A model generated the notes under the pieces. The model did not search any database. It saw only the letters and a program-made list of their open reading frames with translations, and had not been told where the DNA came from. Shown in pieces: positions 35,911 through 43,774 of a DNA stretch of 64,000 nt (within the stretch, counting starts at the first letter, position 1; each line of letters opens with the position of its first letter). Made by a program: the position numbers and the translations under genes. Origin of the DNA: an uncultured Campylobacter sp. (lineage in GTDB: Bacteria > Campylobacterota > Campylobacteria > Campylobacterales > Campylobacteraceae); assembly GCF_937996225.1 (NCBI RefSeq), contig NZ_CALKTC010000020.1, forward strand, positions 1 through 64,000, given 5' to 3'.

Positions 35911-36337
35911 TTAGTCGCGAAATGTTTGCGCGTGAGCTTTAGGTGGCATGCCAAACATCCTCGCGTACTCCCTGCTGAACTATGACGAGCTTTCGTATCC
36001 GACGTCAAAAGCCGCCTGCGACGCTTTCGTGCCGCCGTTTTGTAAGATATATCTAGTTTCCTACAACCTAATGCGCTTTTGAAAATCAAGCGGGCTTGGC
36101 GTAGTATTGCAGGAATTTTTGCGTATCGTAGTGATGCTGTTTGCCGTTAAATTCCACCATTTTGCCGCCGCGCAGACACAAGCACGCGCTGGGCTCATAG
36201 ATCGTCGCGATGAAGTCTGGGCTTTTTTGACGGTAAAAGCTAAGAGCCTCTATAGGCGTCTGAACGTGTCCGTAGGTGGGATATAGCTCGTCCGCGATCT
36301 TTGCAGCGTCTTTTAAAATTTTATCTACTTCGTTCAT
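35911..36337 (-). pseudogene. Relic of an AraC-family regulator (YqhC-like)
   Basis: The 5' part (36337-36089, ATG behind AAAGGAG) encodes about 70 residues of an AraC_N ligand domain: TPIEALSFYRQKSPDFIATIYEPSACLCLRGGK. It runs into a stop at 36086. Six bases on, in another frame, the second helix-turn-helix of an AraC protein is readable (36081-35911): QKRIRL, stop, ETRYILQNGGTKASQAAFDVGYESSS, stop, FSREYARMFGMPPKAHAQTFRD. Both in-frame stops are TAG where CAG (Gln) is expected. The middle of the gene, roughly 150-180 residues, is deleted. It is divergent from an iron alcohol dehydrogenase, as yqhC is next to yqhD in E. coli. Confidence 0.85.
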
Positions 36338-36432
36338 GCTCGCTCCTTTAAATTTATGCAGATTACACTTACATTTGCACGATTAGGCAAGAAATTTGGA
36401 CTATCGTGCTACTGCAAAATTTTAAAAAAGGC

Positions 36433-36438
36433 TATAAT
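36433..36438 (+). promoter_or_regulatory. Likely -10 box for the alcohol dehydrogenase
   Basis: TATAAT in GGCTATAATTTAGCC, 29 bases before the ATG. AAAGGAGAGA lies between. GGCTATAATTTAGCC is itself nearly palindromic (GGCTA and TAGCC), so an operator may overlap. Confidence 0.55.
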
Positions 36439-36466
36439 TTAGCCAACTTTATTTAAAGGAGAGAAG

Positions 36467-37612
36467 ATGACAAATTTTAGTTTTTGCAACCCCGTGAGGA
36501 TAGAATTCGGCAAGGATAAAGAAAAGCATATCGGGCAGTATATGAAGGAATCCGGTGCGAAAAAAGCTCTCGTACTATACGGCAGCGAGCGCGTGCGAAA
36601 GAGCGGTCTGATGGACGTGGTGGAGAGCAGCTTAAAGGCAAGCGGTATAGAATTTGCGCAGCTTGGCGGCATAAAATCAAATCCCGTACTAAGCAAGGTA
36701 AACGAAGCGATCGAGCTCGCCAAAGAATTTGGCGCAGATAGCGTGCTTGCTGTGGGCGGTGGAAGCGTGCTGGACTCCGCAAAAGCCGTAGCCGCAGGCG
36801 CCTGCTATGAAGGCGACGTGTGGGATTTTTTCACCGGTAAAAGTCCGAGCGCCGCGCTTAAAATTTTTGACATCATCACCCTTGCCGCGACGGGCTCGGA
36901 GATGAACTGCGGCGGCGTGGTGACCAAGGAGCAGACCAAACAAAAATACGCGATCAGCGCACCGTGTCTATACCCGAAGGTCTCGGTCATAAACCCGCAG
37001 CTGCAAGCAACCGTCAGCCGCGAGTATCTCGTATATAGCGCGAGCGACATCATCGCACACAGCATCGAGGGGTATTTTACCGCTAGCGTCCATCCGGAGA
37101 TCGTGCGAGCCTATATCGAAGCTAACATCAAAACCGTCATCCGCACGACTGAAGCTCTGCTTGCAGATCCAAGCGATTACGACGCGCGCGCCGAGTTTGC
37201 GTGGGCCGCGACGATGGCGCTAAACGGACTAACCTACGTGGGCGTGGGCGGCTTCGGCTATCCGAATCATATGATCGAGCACGCGATGAGTGCGGTCGTG
37301 GACTGCGCGCACGGAGCCGGTCTTAGCGTGGTAATGCCTGCGTGGATGAGGTGGTATAAGGATAGGAAATTAAGCACGTTTGAGCGTTTCGCTCGTGAAA
37401 TTTTCGGCCTTAAAAGTGCAGATGAAGGTATCGCAGCACTTAAAGCGTGGTTTGATAAGATCGGCACGCCTACTAGCCTCGCGCAGCTCGGCATCGAAGG
37501 CAAGGTGCTGGACGAGGTCATAGACGTAGCCGCGACAAACGCTAAAGCGTGGAATATGGCGGAGCTCTACAGCCGCGAAAATATCGCTAAAATTTTAGCT
37601 TTTGCAAAATAA
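36467..37612 (+). CDS. Iron-containing alcohol dehydrogenase, YqhD/BdhA type
   Basis: 381 residues. NADPH-dependent reduction of aldehydes to alcohols is the expected reaction. NAD(P)-binding region VLAVGGGSVLDSAKAVAAG near residue 95, metal ligands in ASDIIAHSIEGYF (Asp and His near 194-198) and in NHMIEHAMSAVVDCAHGAGLSVVMPAWMRW (His near 267 and 280). The start MTNFSFCNPVRIEFGKD is standard for the family. It is divergent from the AraC relic, so it has probably lost its local activator. A hairpin terminator follows. Confidence 0.93.
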   Translation: MTNFSFCNPVRIEFGKDKEKHIGQYMKESGAKKALVLYGSERVRKSGLMDVVESSLKASGIEFAQLGGIKSNPVLSKVNEAIELAKEFGADSVLAVGGGSVLDSAKAVAAGACYEGDVWDFFTGKSPSAALKIFDIITLAATGSEMNCGGVVTKEQTKQKYAISAPCLYPKVSVINPQLQATVSREYLVYSASDIIAHSIEGYFTASVHPEIVRAYIEANIKTVIRTTEALLADPSDYDARAEFAWAATMALNGLTYVGVGGFGYPNHMIEHAMSAVVDCAHGAGLSVVMPAWMRWYKDRKLSTFERFAREIFGLKSADEGIAALKAWFDKIGTPTSLAQLGIEGKVLDEVIDVAATNAKAWNMAELYSRENIAKILAFAK

Positions 37613-38074
37613 GGCGCGAGCGCATAGATAAAATTTAAACCGAAGGGGCGAGCGATCGCCCTTTCCTGAAAAGGCAGGCGGCAGTATGGGCGCGCTAGCG
37701 ATATCCTTCCTAAAAAATAATCGGCTGCGCGGATAGCTAGATGATCATTTGCATCTCTTAAGTCCGCGAGGCTTGCTGTGAGAGGATAGAGACGACAAGC
37801 GGCGCGTCTAAATTTAAAGCGCAGACGGTTGCGGATCGAGCGTGAAATTTAGCTATGTTTGTCAGGGTAAACTTTGCCACATAATACTTCCGTCGAATTT
37901 GATGCGCAAATTTCACAATAAATTTTACTCCGGCGCGAAGTTTTGTCGCGTTTAATGGCTTTGCTTAAACGCTCTTATCCTGCGCTATCTAAAATTCGCT
38001 CGTTAAATTTTAATCTCGACTTTATATTTGTGATTGCAAAATTTGCTTTTGCGTGCCGTTAGGCGCATTTAAAT
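37613..38074. other. Gap without a supported gene
   Basis: Apart from the hairpin at 37646 nothing is recognised. No frame has both acceptable composition and a ribosome binding site. The right part (37900-38074) is rich in AAATTT words. Confidence 0.4.
37646..37661 (+). terminator. Hairpin terminator after the alcohol dehydrogenase
   Basis: GGGCGA, loop GCGA, TCGCCC, followed by TTTCC; the flanking GAAG and CTTT extend the pairing with one bulge. It lies 33 bases after the stop. Confidence 0.5.
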
Positions 38075-38430
38075 TTATCCCTCGATGCTAAGCAGATCGC
38101 CGAAAATTTCTTTACAATACTGAATGAAACGCTTGGGAATTTTGACTCCACAGATATCCACGGCTATGACGCTGTCTTGGATCTCAAAAACGATAAGCTC
38201 GCTAGTGATTTTCACAGCCTTACAGCCGTTATAGCATACATCGCCTGCACTTGGCGCATAAGCCGTTATGCGGTGCGTCTGCGTCCTCGTACCGCCCGAG
38301 CTTGATCGGTCTTTGGAAAAGCAGAGTTCTTATAGTCGTACTTGTCGTCCGCTAGGCCTATCATATAATAATTATCGGCGCTGTTTTTGGAAGCTGTCGC
38401 AATACCCGCTTTAAAATTTAGTCTAAACAT
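38075..38430 (-). pseudogene. Frameshifted small gene downstream of purM
   Basis: From the ATG at 38430 the frame reads MFRLNFKAGIATASKNSADN and YYMIGLADDKYDYKN, then becomes arginine-rich and stops at about 38266. A different frame continues as THRITAYAPSAGDVCYNGCKAVK, ITSELIVFEIQDSVIAVDICGVK and IPKRFIQYCKEIFGDLLSIEG to a stop at 38075. A short stretch of the third frame (LLFQRPIKLGRYEDAD) also looks protein-like, so two shifts are possible. The intact product would be about 118 residues, cytoplasmic, with no recognised family. Confidence 0.6.
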
Positions 38431-38474
38431 AAATTCTGCTTTGGCAAAAAGCGGCAAATTTTACCGCTTAAAAT

Positions 38475-39458
38475 TTACACGAGCTGTGCGCCCGCGCCTT
38501 TTACGACCTCGCCGATAACGTAGCCGTCGGTATTTGCTAGCACGAAGTCCGCGTTTTCTTTCGGAGCTACGACGATCATGCCAACGCCCATATTAAACGT
38601 CCTCATCATCTCGGCAGGCTCTACCTTTTGCGCGATGATTTTAAAGATTTCAGGCGTGCGGATCGTGGCGTGTTCGATCTTTGCGCCTAGTCCCTGTGGA
38701 AATACGCGCGGCAGATTTTCCACGATACCGCCGCCCGTGATGTGCGCTAGTGCGTGGATCTTGTTTTTTAAATTTAAAAAGTCGCTGACGTAAATCCTGG
38801 TCGGCTCCAAAAGCACGTCGATGAGCGCGCGACCGTCCACTTTGTCGTCAAATTTTAGTCCCAGCTCGGCGACTACTTTTCGCGCGAGCGAGAAGCCGTT
38901 TGAATGCAAGCCGCTGCTAGGAAGAGCGATGAGCACGTCGCCCTCACGCACAAATTTGCTGCGGTCGATCTCGTCCTCTTCGGCGATACCCACGGCAAAG
39001 CCGGCGAGGTCGAAGTCGCCCTTTTCATACATCGAGGGCATCTCCGCCGTCTCGCCGCCGATCAGCGCGCAGCGGGCGAGTTTGCAGCCCTCAGCGATGC
39101 TTTTTACGACCTCTTTGGCATCTGCGATTTCAAGCTTTGCCGTCGCGTAGTAGTCGAGGAAAAATAGCGGCTCGGCAAAGTTGCAGATGAGGTCGTTTAC
39201 GCACATCGCGACGAGGTCTTGACCTACGCCGTCAAATTTGCGCGCATCGATCGCGAGTCGCAGCTTTGTGCCCACGCCGTCGGTGGCGCCCAGGATCGCG
39301 GGCTTTTTGTAACCTGCGGGCAGTCTCACCGCGCCGCTAAACGAGCCGATACCTCCCAAAACATGCGGAGTTTGCGTAGCTTTGACGAATGGTTTTATCG
39401 CGTTTACGAAGTCATTTCCCGCGTCTATATCGACGCCCGCGTCTTTGTAGCTTATCAA
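38475..39458 (-). CDS. purM: Phosphoribosylformylglycinamidine cyclo-ligase
   Basis: 327 residues, TTG start behind GGAGGATAAAA. It performs the fifth step of purine synthesis, making AIR with ATP. Motifs: the start SYKDAGVDIDAGNDFV, AILGATDGVGTKLRLA near 53, GGETAEMPSMY near 138, LPSSGLHSNGFSLAR near 175 and HITGGGIVENLPRVFP near 240. It is divergent from coaE with 73 bases between, the order found in C. jejuni (purM/coaE-dapF). Confidence 0.96.
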   Translation of the reverse strand: MISYKDAGVDIDAGNDFVNAIKPFVKATQTPHVLGGIGSFSGAVRLPAGYKKPAILGATDGVGTKLRLAIDARKFDGVGQDLVAMCVNDLICNFAEPLFFLDYYATAKLEIADAKEVVKSIAEGCKLARCALIGGETAEMPSMYEKGDFDLAGFAVGIAEEDEIDRSKFVREGDVLIALPSSGLHSNGFSLARKVVAELGLKFDDKVDGRALIDVLLEPTRIYVSDFLNLKNKIHALAHITGGGIVENLPRVFPQGLGAKIEHATIRTPEIFKIIAQKVEPAEMMRTFNMGVGMIVVAPKENADFVLANTDGYVIGEVVKGAGAQLV

Positions 39459-39531
39459 ATTTTATCCTCCAAGATGGTATAATTTCGCAGATTTTAGCTA
39501 AAATCGAATAAAAACGCTATAAAGGCCCACC

Positions 39532-40194
39532 TTGAAATTTAAACACGCCATCGTCATCACGGGTAGCATCGGCAGCGGCAAGAGCGCGGTTTGCGAGCTG
39601 CTTCGTGATCGCGGATTTGAGATCATCGACGCCGATAAGATTTCGCATGATGCTTTGGATCGCTGCGCCGCGCAGGTGGCAGAAATTTTCGGCGCGCAAT
39701 ACGTTGTACAGGCTGCAAATTTGAACCCGCAGGCGGAATTTAACGCTAGCGGTGATGAGGAAATTTCGTCCGCCCCCTACGCCTCGGTAGACCGCAAAAA
39801 ACTAGGCGAGCTGGTGTTTAAAAATCCTGCTGAGCTTGCAAAGCTAGAAGCGCTGCTGCATCCGAAGATAACGGCTGAAATTTTATCGCAGGCGCGGGAT
39901 TTGGAAGCGAAAGGAAGGCTTTATTTCGTCGATATTCCGCTGTTTTTCGAGGGCAAGAGATATGAGTTTTTCGACAAAGTGGCAGTCGTTTATGCGCCAA
40001 AAGATACGCTGATTTCGCGCGTGATGAAGCGAAACGGGCTCGATCATGCCGCTGCAAAGCACCGCGTGGAGCTGCAAATAGATATCGAGCAAAAGCGTGC
40101 CATGGCGGATTTTGTGATAGATAATAGCGGCGATCTTGCCGCGCTTAAGGCCGCGGTGGAGAGATTTTTAAAAGAGCTAAAAGATAAAATTTAG
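39532..40194 (+). CDS. coaE: Dephospho-CoA kinase
   Basis: 220 residues, TTG start. It phosphorylates the ribose 3' position of dephospho-CoA, the last step of CoA synthesis. P-loop VITGSIGSGKSAVCELL at residues 7-23, IIDADKISHDAL near 33, YFVDIPLFFEG near 128 and a C-terminal helix. A short non-conserved stretch (about 63-82, AANLNPQAEFNASGDEEISS) is extra compared with relatives and resembles the low-complexity inserts of other genes here. An Hcp-type gene separates it from dapF. Confidence 0.95.
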   Translation: MKFKHAIVITGSIGSGKSAVCELLRDRGFEIIDADKISHDALDRCAAQVAEIFGAQYVVQAANLNPQAEFNASGDEEISSAPYASVDRKKLGELVFKNPAELAKLEALLHPKITAEILSQARDLEAKGRLYFVDIPLFFEGKRYEFFDKVAVVYAPKDTLISRVMKRNGLDHAAAKHRVELQIDIEQKRAMADFVIDNSGDLAALKAAVERFLKELKDKI

Positions 40195-40259
40195 CCCTTT
40201 GCGCGGTTGCGTAAAATTTCTTGCGAATTAAGATGAGACTAAAAATAAAGGATAAAGCA

Positions 40260-41180
40260 ATGAGAATCGGTAGCTTTGCCCAAAGCGGCGCTAAATTTCA
40301 AAATTTTAAAAGTACGCCGCTTAAAGAACGGTTGAAATTTACGGCGCGAGCGGTTTTGCTCTCCGCGCTGTTTGCGACGGGCGTTGCGGCGGAGATCGAC
40401 GATCTAAGGAAGGGCTGCGCCGCTGGGAGCGATATGGATTGTAAAAAACTAAGCCGCGTGATAAATGAGCTGCAGCGCAACTGCGACGCCGGCGGCGAGG
40501 AAAACGCGCTGGATTGCGCAAATTTGGGCTATGCATACGACTCAAATAGAAGCTTCAGGCAGGCCGCGCGCTATTACGACAGGGCGTGCAAGCTCGGCGA
40601 GCAGAAGGGCTGCGTCTATTTGGGGCTGCTCTACAACGACGGGCAGGGGGTGGCGCAGGATCGCAAGAGGGCGAATGAGCTTTTTAGCGACGCCTGCAAG
40701 AAAAACAGCAGCGAGGGGTGTGCGAGCCTCGCGTACAACTATAAAAAGGGGCTCGGCGTCTATCCCGACGTGAAAAAGGCGATCGAGCTTTTGATCAATG
40801 CTTGCAAGATGGGGCAGGTAGAGGCGTGCCATAACTTAGGGCTTAGCTATGTTCTCGGCGACGGCGTGAAAAAAGATGCGGACAGGGCTAGGATATTTTT
40901 TACGAGGGCTTGCGAGCAAGGACACGCGGATTCGTGCGTAAATTTGGGCGTTACGTATTTTAAGGGCGACGGCGGGCAAAAGGATCACGCGCTTGCTGCG
41001 AAGTATTTTAGCGAAGCGTGCGAAAAAAGCGACGAGCCGCTAGCCTGCTCAAATTTAGCGTATCAATACGAAAAGGGCTGGGGCGTAGCGAAAGATAAAA
41101 AGAGAGCGCGCGAGCTTTATGAAAAGGCTTGTAAGCTCGGAAGATTTGATGCTTGCGAGCATTTAAAGGCTATGAGGTAG
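40260..41180 (+). CDS. Sel1-repeat protein, Hcp (Helicobacter cysteine-rich protein) type
   Basis: 306 residues from the ATG at 40260, behind AAAGGATAAAGCA; the in-frame start at 40221 lacks a ribosome binding site. A signal-like segment LKFTARAVLLSALFATGVAA ends near residue 45, so the protein should be periplasmic. At least six Sel1-like repeats follow, each with a cysteine pair about eight residues apart (ACKLGEQKGCVYLGLLYNDG; ACKKNSSEGCASLAYNYKKG; ACEQGHADSCVNLGVTYFKG). This is the disulfide-stapled Hcp form known in Helicobacter and Campylobacter; the HcpA beta-lactamase label should not be carried over. It may depend on the Dsb genes in this window. Confidence 0.9.
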   Translation: MRIGSFAQSGAKFQNFKSTPLKERLKFTARAVLLSALFATGVAAEIDDLRKGCAAGSDMDCKKLSRVINELQRNCDAGGEENALDCANLGYAYDSNRSFRQAARYYDRACKLGEQKGCVYLGLLYNDGQGVAQDRKRANELFSDACKKNSSEGCASLAYNYKKGLGVYPDVKKAIELLINACKMGQVEACHNLGLSYVLGDGVKKDADRARIFFTRACEQGHADSCVNLGVTYFKGDGGQKDHALAAKYFSEACEKSDEPLACSNLAYQYEKGWGVAKDKKRARELYEKACKLGRFDACEHLKAMR

Positions 41181-41293
41181 GCTCTAACATCAAGCGTGAA
41201 AGGCTTACGATAAACCAGCTAACTAATGGAGGCGAGTTAGTAAAATATGTCTCAAAAGGGTCTAAAATAAGCGATGCGCTTAAATTTAGATAG
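41174..41293 (+). pseudogene. Possible C-terminal remnant of a lost gene
   Basis: An open frame without a start reads EVGSNIKRERLTINQLTNGG and ELVKYVSKGSKISDALKFR, then a stop, just behind the Hcp gene and in another frame. Residue use is protein-like, unlike the other gaps. It could be the tail of a deleted gene. Family not recognised. Confidence 0.35.
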
Positions 41294-41352
41294 AAGTAAA
41301 ATTTTAATAAAGCGTTAGTGAGCGTTAGTAATTTTAAAAATTTGCGAGGTAA

Positions 41353-42234
41353 ATGATGAAAATTTCAAAATATAATGCGAGCGGAAATGATTTCGTAATA
41401 TTTACGGATTCAGTTAAGGCGGATAGATCCAAGTTAGCGCGTGAGCTATGTGATAGGCGCGATGGAGTAGGCGCTGACGGGCTCATCGTCGTACTACCGA
41501 AATTTAACGGTATCGAGGGGATAAACTTTGAGTGGGAATTTTATAATAGCGACGGCAGTAGCGCCGATATGTGCGGCAACGGCTCGCGAGCGGTATGCAT
41601 GTATGCGTATGAAAATTTTTTGGCCGCGCAGAGTATGAAATTCCTAAGCGGCGCAGGTGTAATTAGTGGCGAAATTTTCGGTATTTTCGGCGGAAATTTG
41701 AGCGAGAACATGCGCGGCGAGCTACGCAATGTAAGCTTTGGCGAGATTTTCAATCTTCGCCCTAACGCTCACGCGTTAGTAGCTAATGTCGAGGTAATGT
41801 TAACTCGTCCTAAGCGCCTGGGTGAAAGCTTTGAGGAGGCAGGGCTAACGTGGTATTTTTATAACACAGGAGTGCCGCACTTAGTAACTTTTGTTAGCGA
41901 TTTAAATGAGTTCGATGCCGCATTGGCCCGCGATCTGCGCGAGAAGTATAACGCTAACGTTAATTATGCGTTAGTTCAAAGTCGCCTCGCAAGCAAAATT
42001 TTAAAGGTGCGCACCTTTGAGCGTGGCGTAGAGGCAGAAACTCTCGCATGCGGTACGGGGATGGCAGCATGCTTCATCGCAGGCGTTGAAAATATGGGGC
42101 TAGCTCCCGATATCCGCGTGATACCTGCAAGCGGCGAAATGCTAAATTTGCGCTTAGGGGATGGAGGCAAAATTTACTTTCGCGGCGACGTTAGGCATAC
42201 ATTCGATGGCGAATTTATTGGATACGTGGAGTAG
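41353..42234 (+). CDS. dapF: Diaminopimelate epimerase
   Basis: 293 residues (292 if the second of two adjacent ATGs is used), longer than the roughly 250 of C. jejuni. It converts LL- to meso-diaminopimelate for lysine and peptidoglycan. Motifs: KYNASGNDFVIF at residues 4-15, NSDGSSADMCGNGSRAVCMY with the first catalytic cysteine near 76, and ETLACGTGMAACF with the second near 232. The extra length lies near 100-145 (GEIFGIFGGNLSENMRGEL). The large gap behind it holds no clear gene. Confidence 0.95.
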   Translation: MMKISKYNASGNDFVIFTDSVKADRSKLARELCDRRDGVGADGLIVVLPKFNGIEGINFEWEFYNSDGSSADMCGNGSRAVCMYAYENFLAAQSMKFLSGAGVISGEIFGIFGGNLSENMRGELRNVSFGEIFNLRPNAHALVANVEVMLTRPKRLGESFEEAGLTWYFYNTGVPHLVTFVSDLNEFDAALARDLREKYNANVNYALVQSRLASKILKVRTFERGVEAETLACGTGMAACFIAGVENMGLAPDIRVIPASGEMLNLRLGDGGKIYFRGDVRHTFDGEFIGYVE

Positions 42235-42943
42235 GCAGGGCGAAATTTCGAGCCGGTTTGCGCGAGAATTCGTCAAATTTTCGAGTGTAATTTATACAAA
42301 ATTTCGCTTTTCACTCCGTTTTATAAAATAATAGATTTGCAATACGACATTGGAATTTTAAAATTTTATGATGATGAAATTTTAAAATTTACAGGGCATG
42401 GTTTGTGTGAGAATTTTAATTTTGAGGTAAAATTTGTCGCTTCACTGCAAAATTTAATTCCTAAATTTCGGAATTTTATGAAATAAAATTTTAAGATTTA
42501 GGCGTGCGGAATTTTGCTACTAAGTTTGAAATTTTTTGATTGAATTCTGCACTTGCATTGCGCTAATTTAGGCTTTTGCGGAATTTAGTATTATAAATTT
42601 ACGCTCTAGCCCGCTCATTCGGTTTATAATTTTTGCTGCCACCGCAAAAAATCCGCCGTGTTCGCACAAGTGAAATTCCGTCACATTTGCACGAGCGAAA
42701 TTCCGCCACTAATAGCAGAAAGCGCGGCATCAAGCGCAAATCCTCGCTGCGGGTAAAATCTATCATTGACGATAAGGCTGGATTTGTAGATGCGGCAATT
42801 CTTGAAGCACGGTAGAATTTACTAACGACGATAAAAGCATAGTGTGGTTACGGCGAAATTTAAAATTTGCACCAGCCGAATTTCGCCGCGCCGTCATTTT
42901 GCCGTTTAAATTTTAAATTCCATCCGCGTCGGTTTCGTCGAAA
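42235..42943. other. Long gap dominated by AAATTT/AAAATTTTA words
   Basis: 709 bases with very frequent AAATTT, AAAATTTTA and GAATTTTA words, often as palindromes (for example around 42355-42490). At 42653-42702 two imperfect 25-base units follow each other (CCGCCGTG...GTGAAATT and CCGTCACA...GCGAAATT). A short plus frame at 42633-42815 reads through these and is not supported. Confidence 0.5.
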
Positions 42944-43090
42944 CTAGGCATAAAGCCTGATGATTAACTGTCTGGCGAGCGCTAAAATCACGACGAAGAT
43001 TGTAAATTTTAATAAAGATTTTTGTCGTATCGCGACAAGCATGACGATGCCAAATAAAACGAGCGCAATATCTAAAAATGTATCTTTCAT
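42944..43090 (-). CDS. Small membrane protein (48 residues)
   Basis: Starts at the ATG at 43090, which overlaps the stop of the preceding small gene (GTATGA), so the two are translationally coupled. The product begins MKDTFLDIALVLFGIVML, has a charged turn VAIRQKSLLK, and ends with the second helix FTIFVVILALARQLIIRL. It is too short for homology claims by eye. The coupled start and clean helix pattern support it as a real gene. Function unknown. Confidence 0.6.
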   Translation of the reverse strand: MKDTFLDIALVLFGIVMLVAIRQKSLLKFTIFVVILALARQLIIRLYA

Positions 43091-43251
43091 ACGCTTAATT
43101 GAAATTTAATCAAAATACTAAGTATGATAAGAAGTATTATAAAGCGCAAGATTGAGCGTATGGAGGATAGATCGCCAAATTCTTTGTCATATTCCTTTTT
43201 TACCTCCCACTCGGCTTTCCATGCGAACATTTTTACTATAAAATCCAGCAT
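43087..43251 (-). CDS. Small single-helix membrane protein (54 residues)
   Basis: The ATG at 43251 stands six bases behind AAAGGAG; the ATG at 43257 touches that site and is too close. Sequence: MLDFIVKMFAWKAEWEVKKE, then YDKEFGDL, then a helix ILRFIILLIILSILIKF near the C-terminus. A charged N-terminal half and a C-terminal anchor would place it on the cytoplasmic face. It is the first of two coupled small genes. Function unknown; small stress or toxin-like membrane proteins look like this but nothing proves it. Confidence 0.6.
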   Translation of the reverse strand: MLDFIVKMFAWKAEWEVKKEYDKEFGDLSSIRSILRFIILLIILSILIKFQLSV

Positions 43252-43356
43252 TTTCATCTCCTTTTTTAAGGCTAGTCGCATAAAAATGAAATTCTGTCGC
43301 TCCACGTGAAATTAAAGAATTCTATCTAATCGGCGCTTAAAATTTTTAATTTTGGG

Positions 43357-43692
43357 CTATTTGTCGGCGTTTTGGACGAGCGCCTTTTCGTATTTTTCGA
43401 TAAAGCTTCGCCCTGACTCGCATAGGCGGTAGATGAAAATCTTCGACGCCTTGCCCGCATCAAGTCCCGTATCCTTAATGCTTTCGCGCTGCAGATAGCC
43501 CCAGTTTTTATAGATGATGTCAAGAGTCGATTTGATCGAGGTGTAGTTGCGTCCGCTTGCGGCTGCGAATTCGTTCACGGGCCTCATAAACTCTGCATCG
43601 CTTTGCTTATTGCGACACAAAAGCCCATCTTCGCCTTGCGATTCGACCAGTTTTAGCGTTTCATAAATGAGTTTATCTTTTAATTTGATCAT
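43357..43692 (-). CDS. Small soluble protein, possibly winged-helix
   Basis: 111 residues from the ATG at 43692, behind AGGGAAAGCC; an in-frame start at 43728 adds 12 residues. Charged, no membrane segment. LIYETLKLVESQGEDGLLCR, then FAAASGRNYTSIKSTLDIIYKNWGYLQRESI and IFIYRLCESGRSFIEKYEKAL, read as helix-helix-helix-wing, as in winged-helix DNA-binding proteins. It lies just downstream of the ATPase gene on the same strand, with about 80 bases between. A regulator role is a guess. Confidence 0.65.
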   Translation of the reverse strand: MIKLKDKLIYETLKLVESQGEDGLLCRNKQSDAEFMRPVNEFAAASGRNYTSIKSTLDIIYKNWGYLQRESIKDTGLDAGKASKIFIYRLCESGRSFIEKYEKALVQNADK

Positions 43693-43774
43693 CGGCTTTC
43701 CCTTATGTAATTGATATGGGTTTACCAAAATTATATCATAAAATTTGTATTTTTATGATATGAAGTGTCAATAA

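Noticed and set aside
40260..41180. Beta-lactamase label for the Hcp/Sel1 protein
   Set aside because: Some Hcp proteins were reported to bind penicillin, but no serine or metallo-beta-lactamase motif is present; only the repeat fold is supported.
42653..42702. Two 25-base units as a possible CRISPR array
   Set aside because: The units are adjacent without spacers, imperfect and only two; no cas gene is near.
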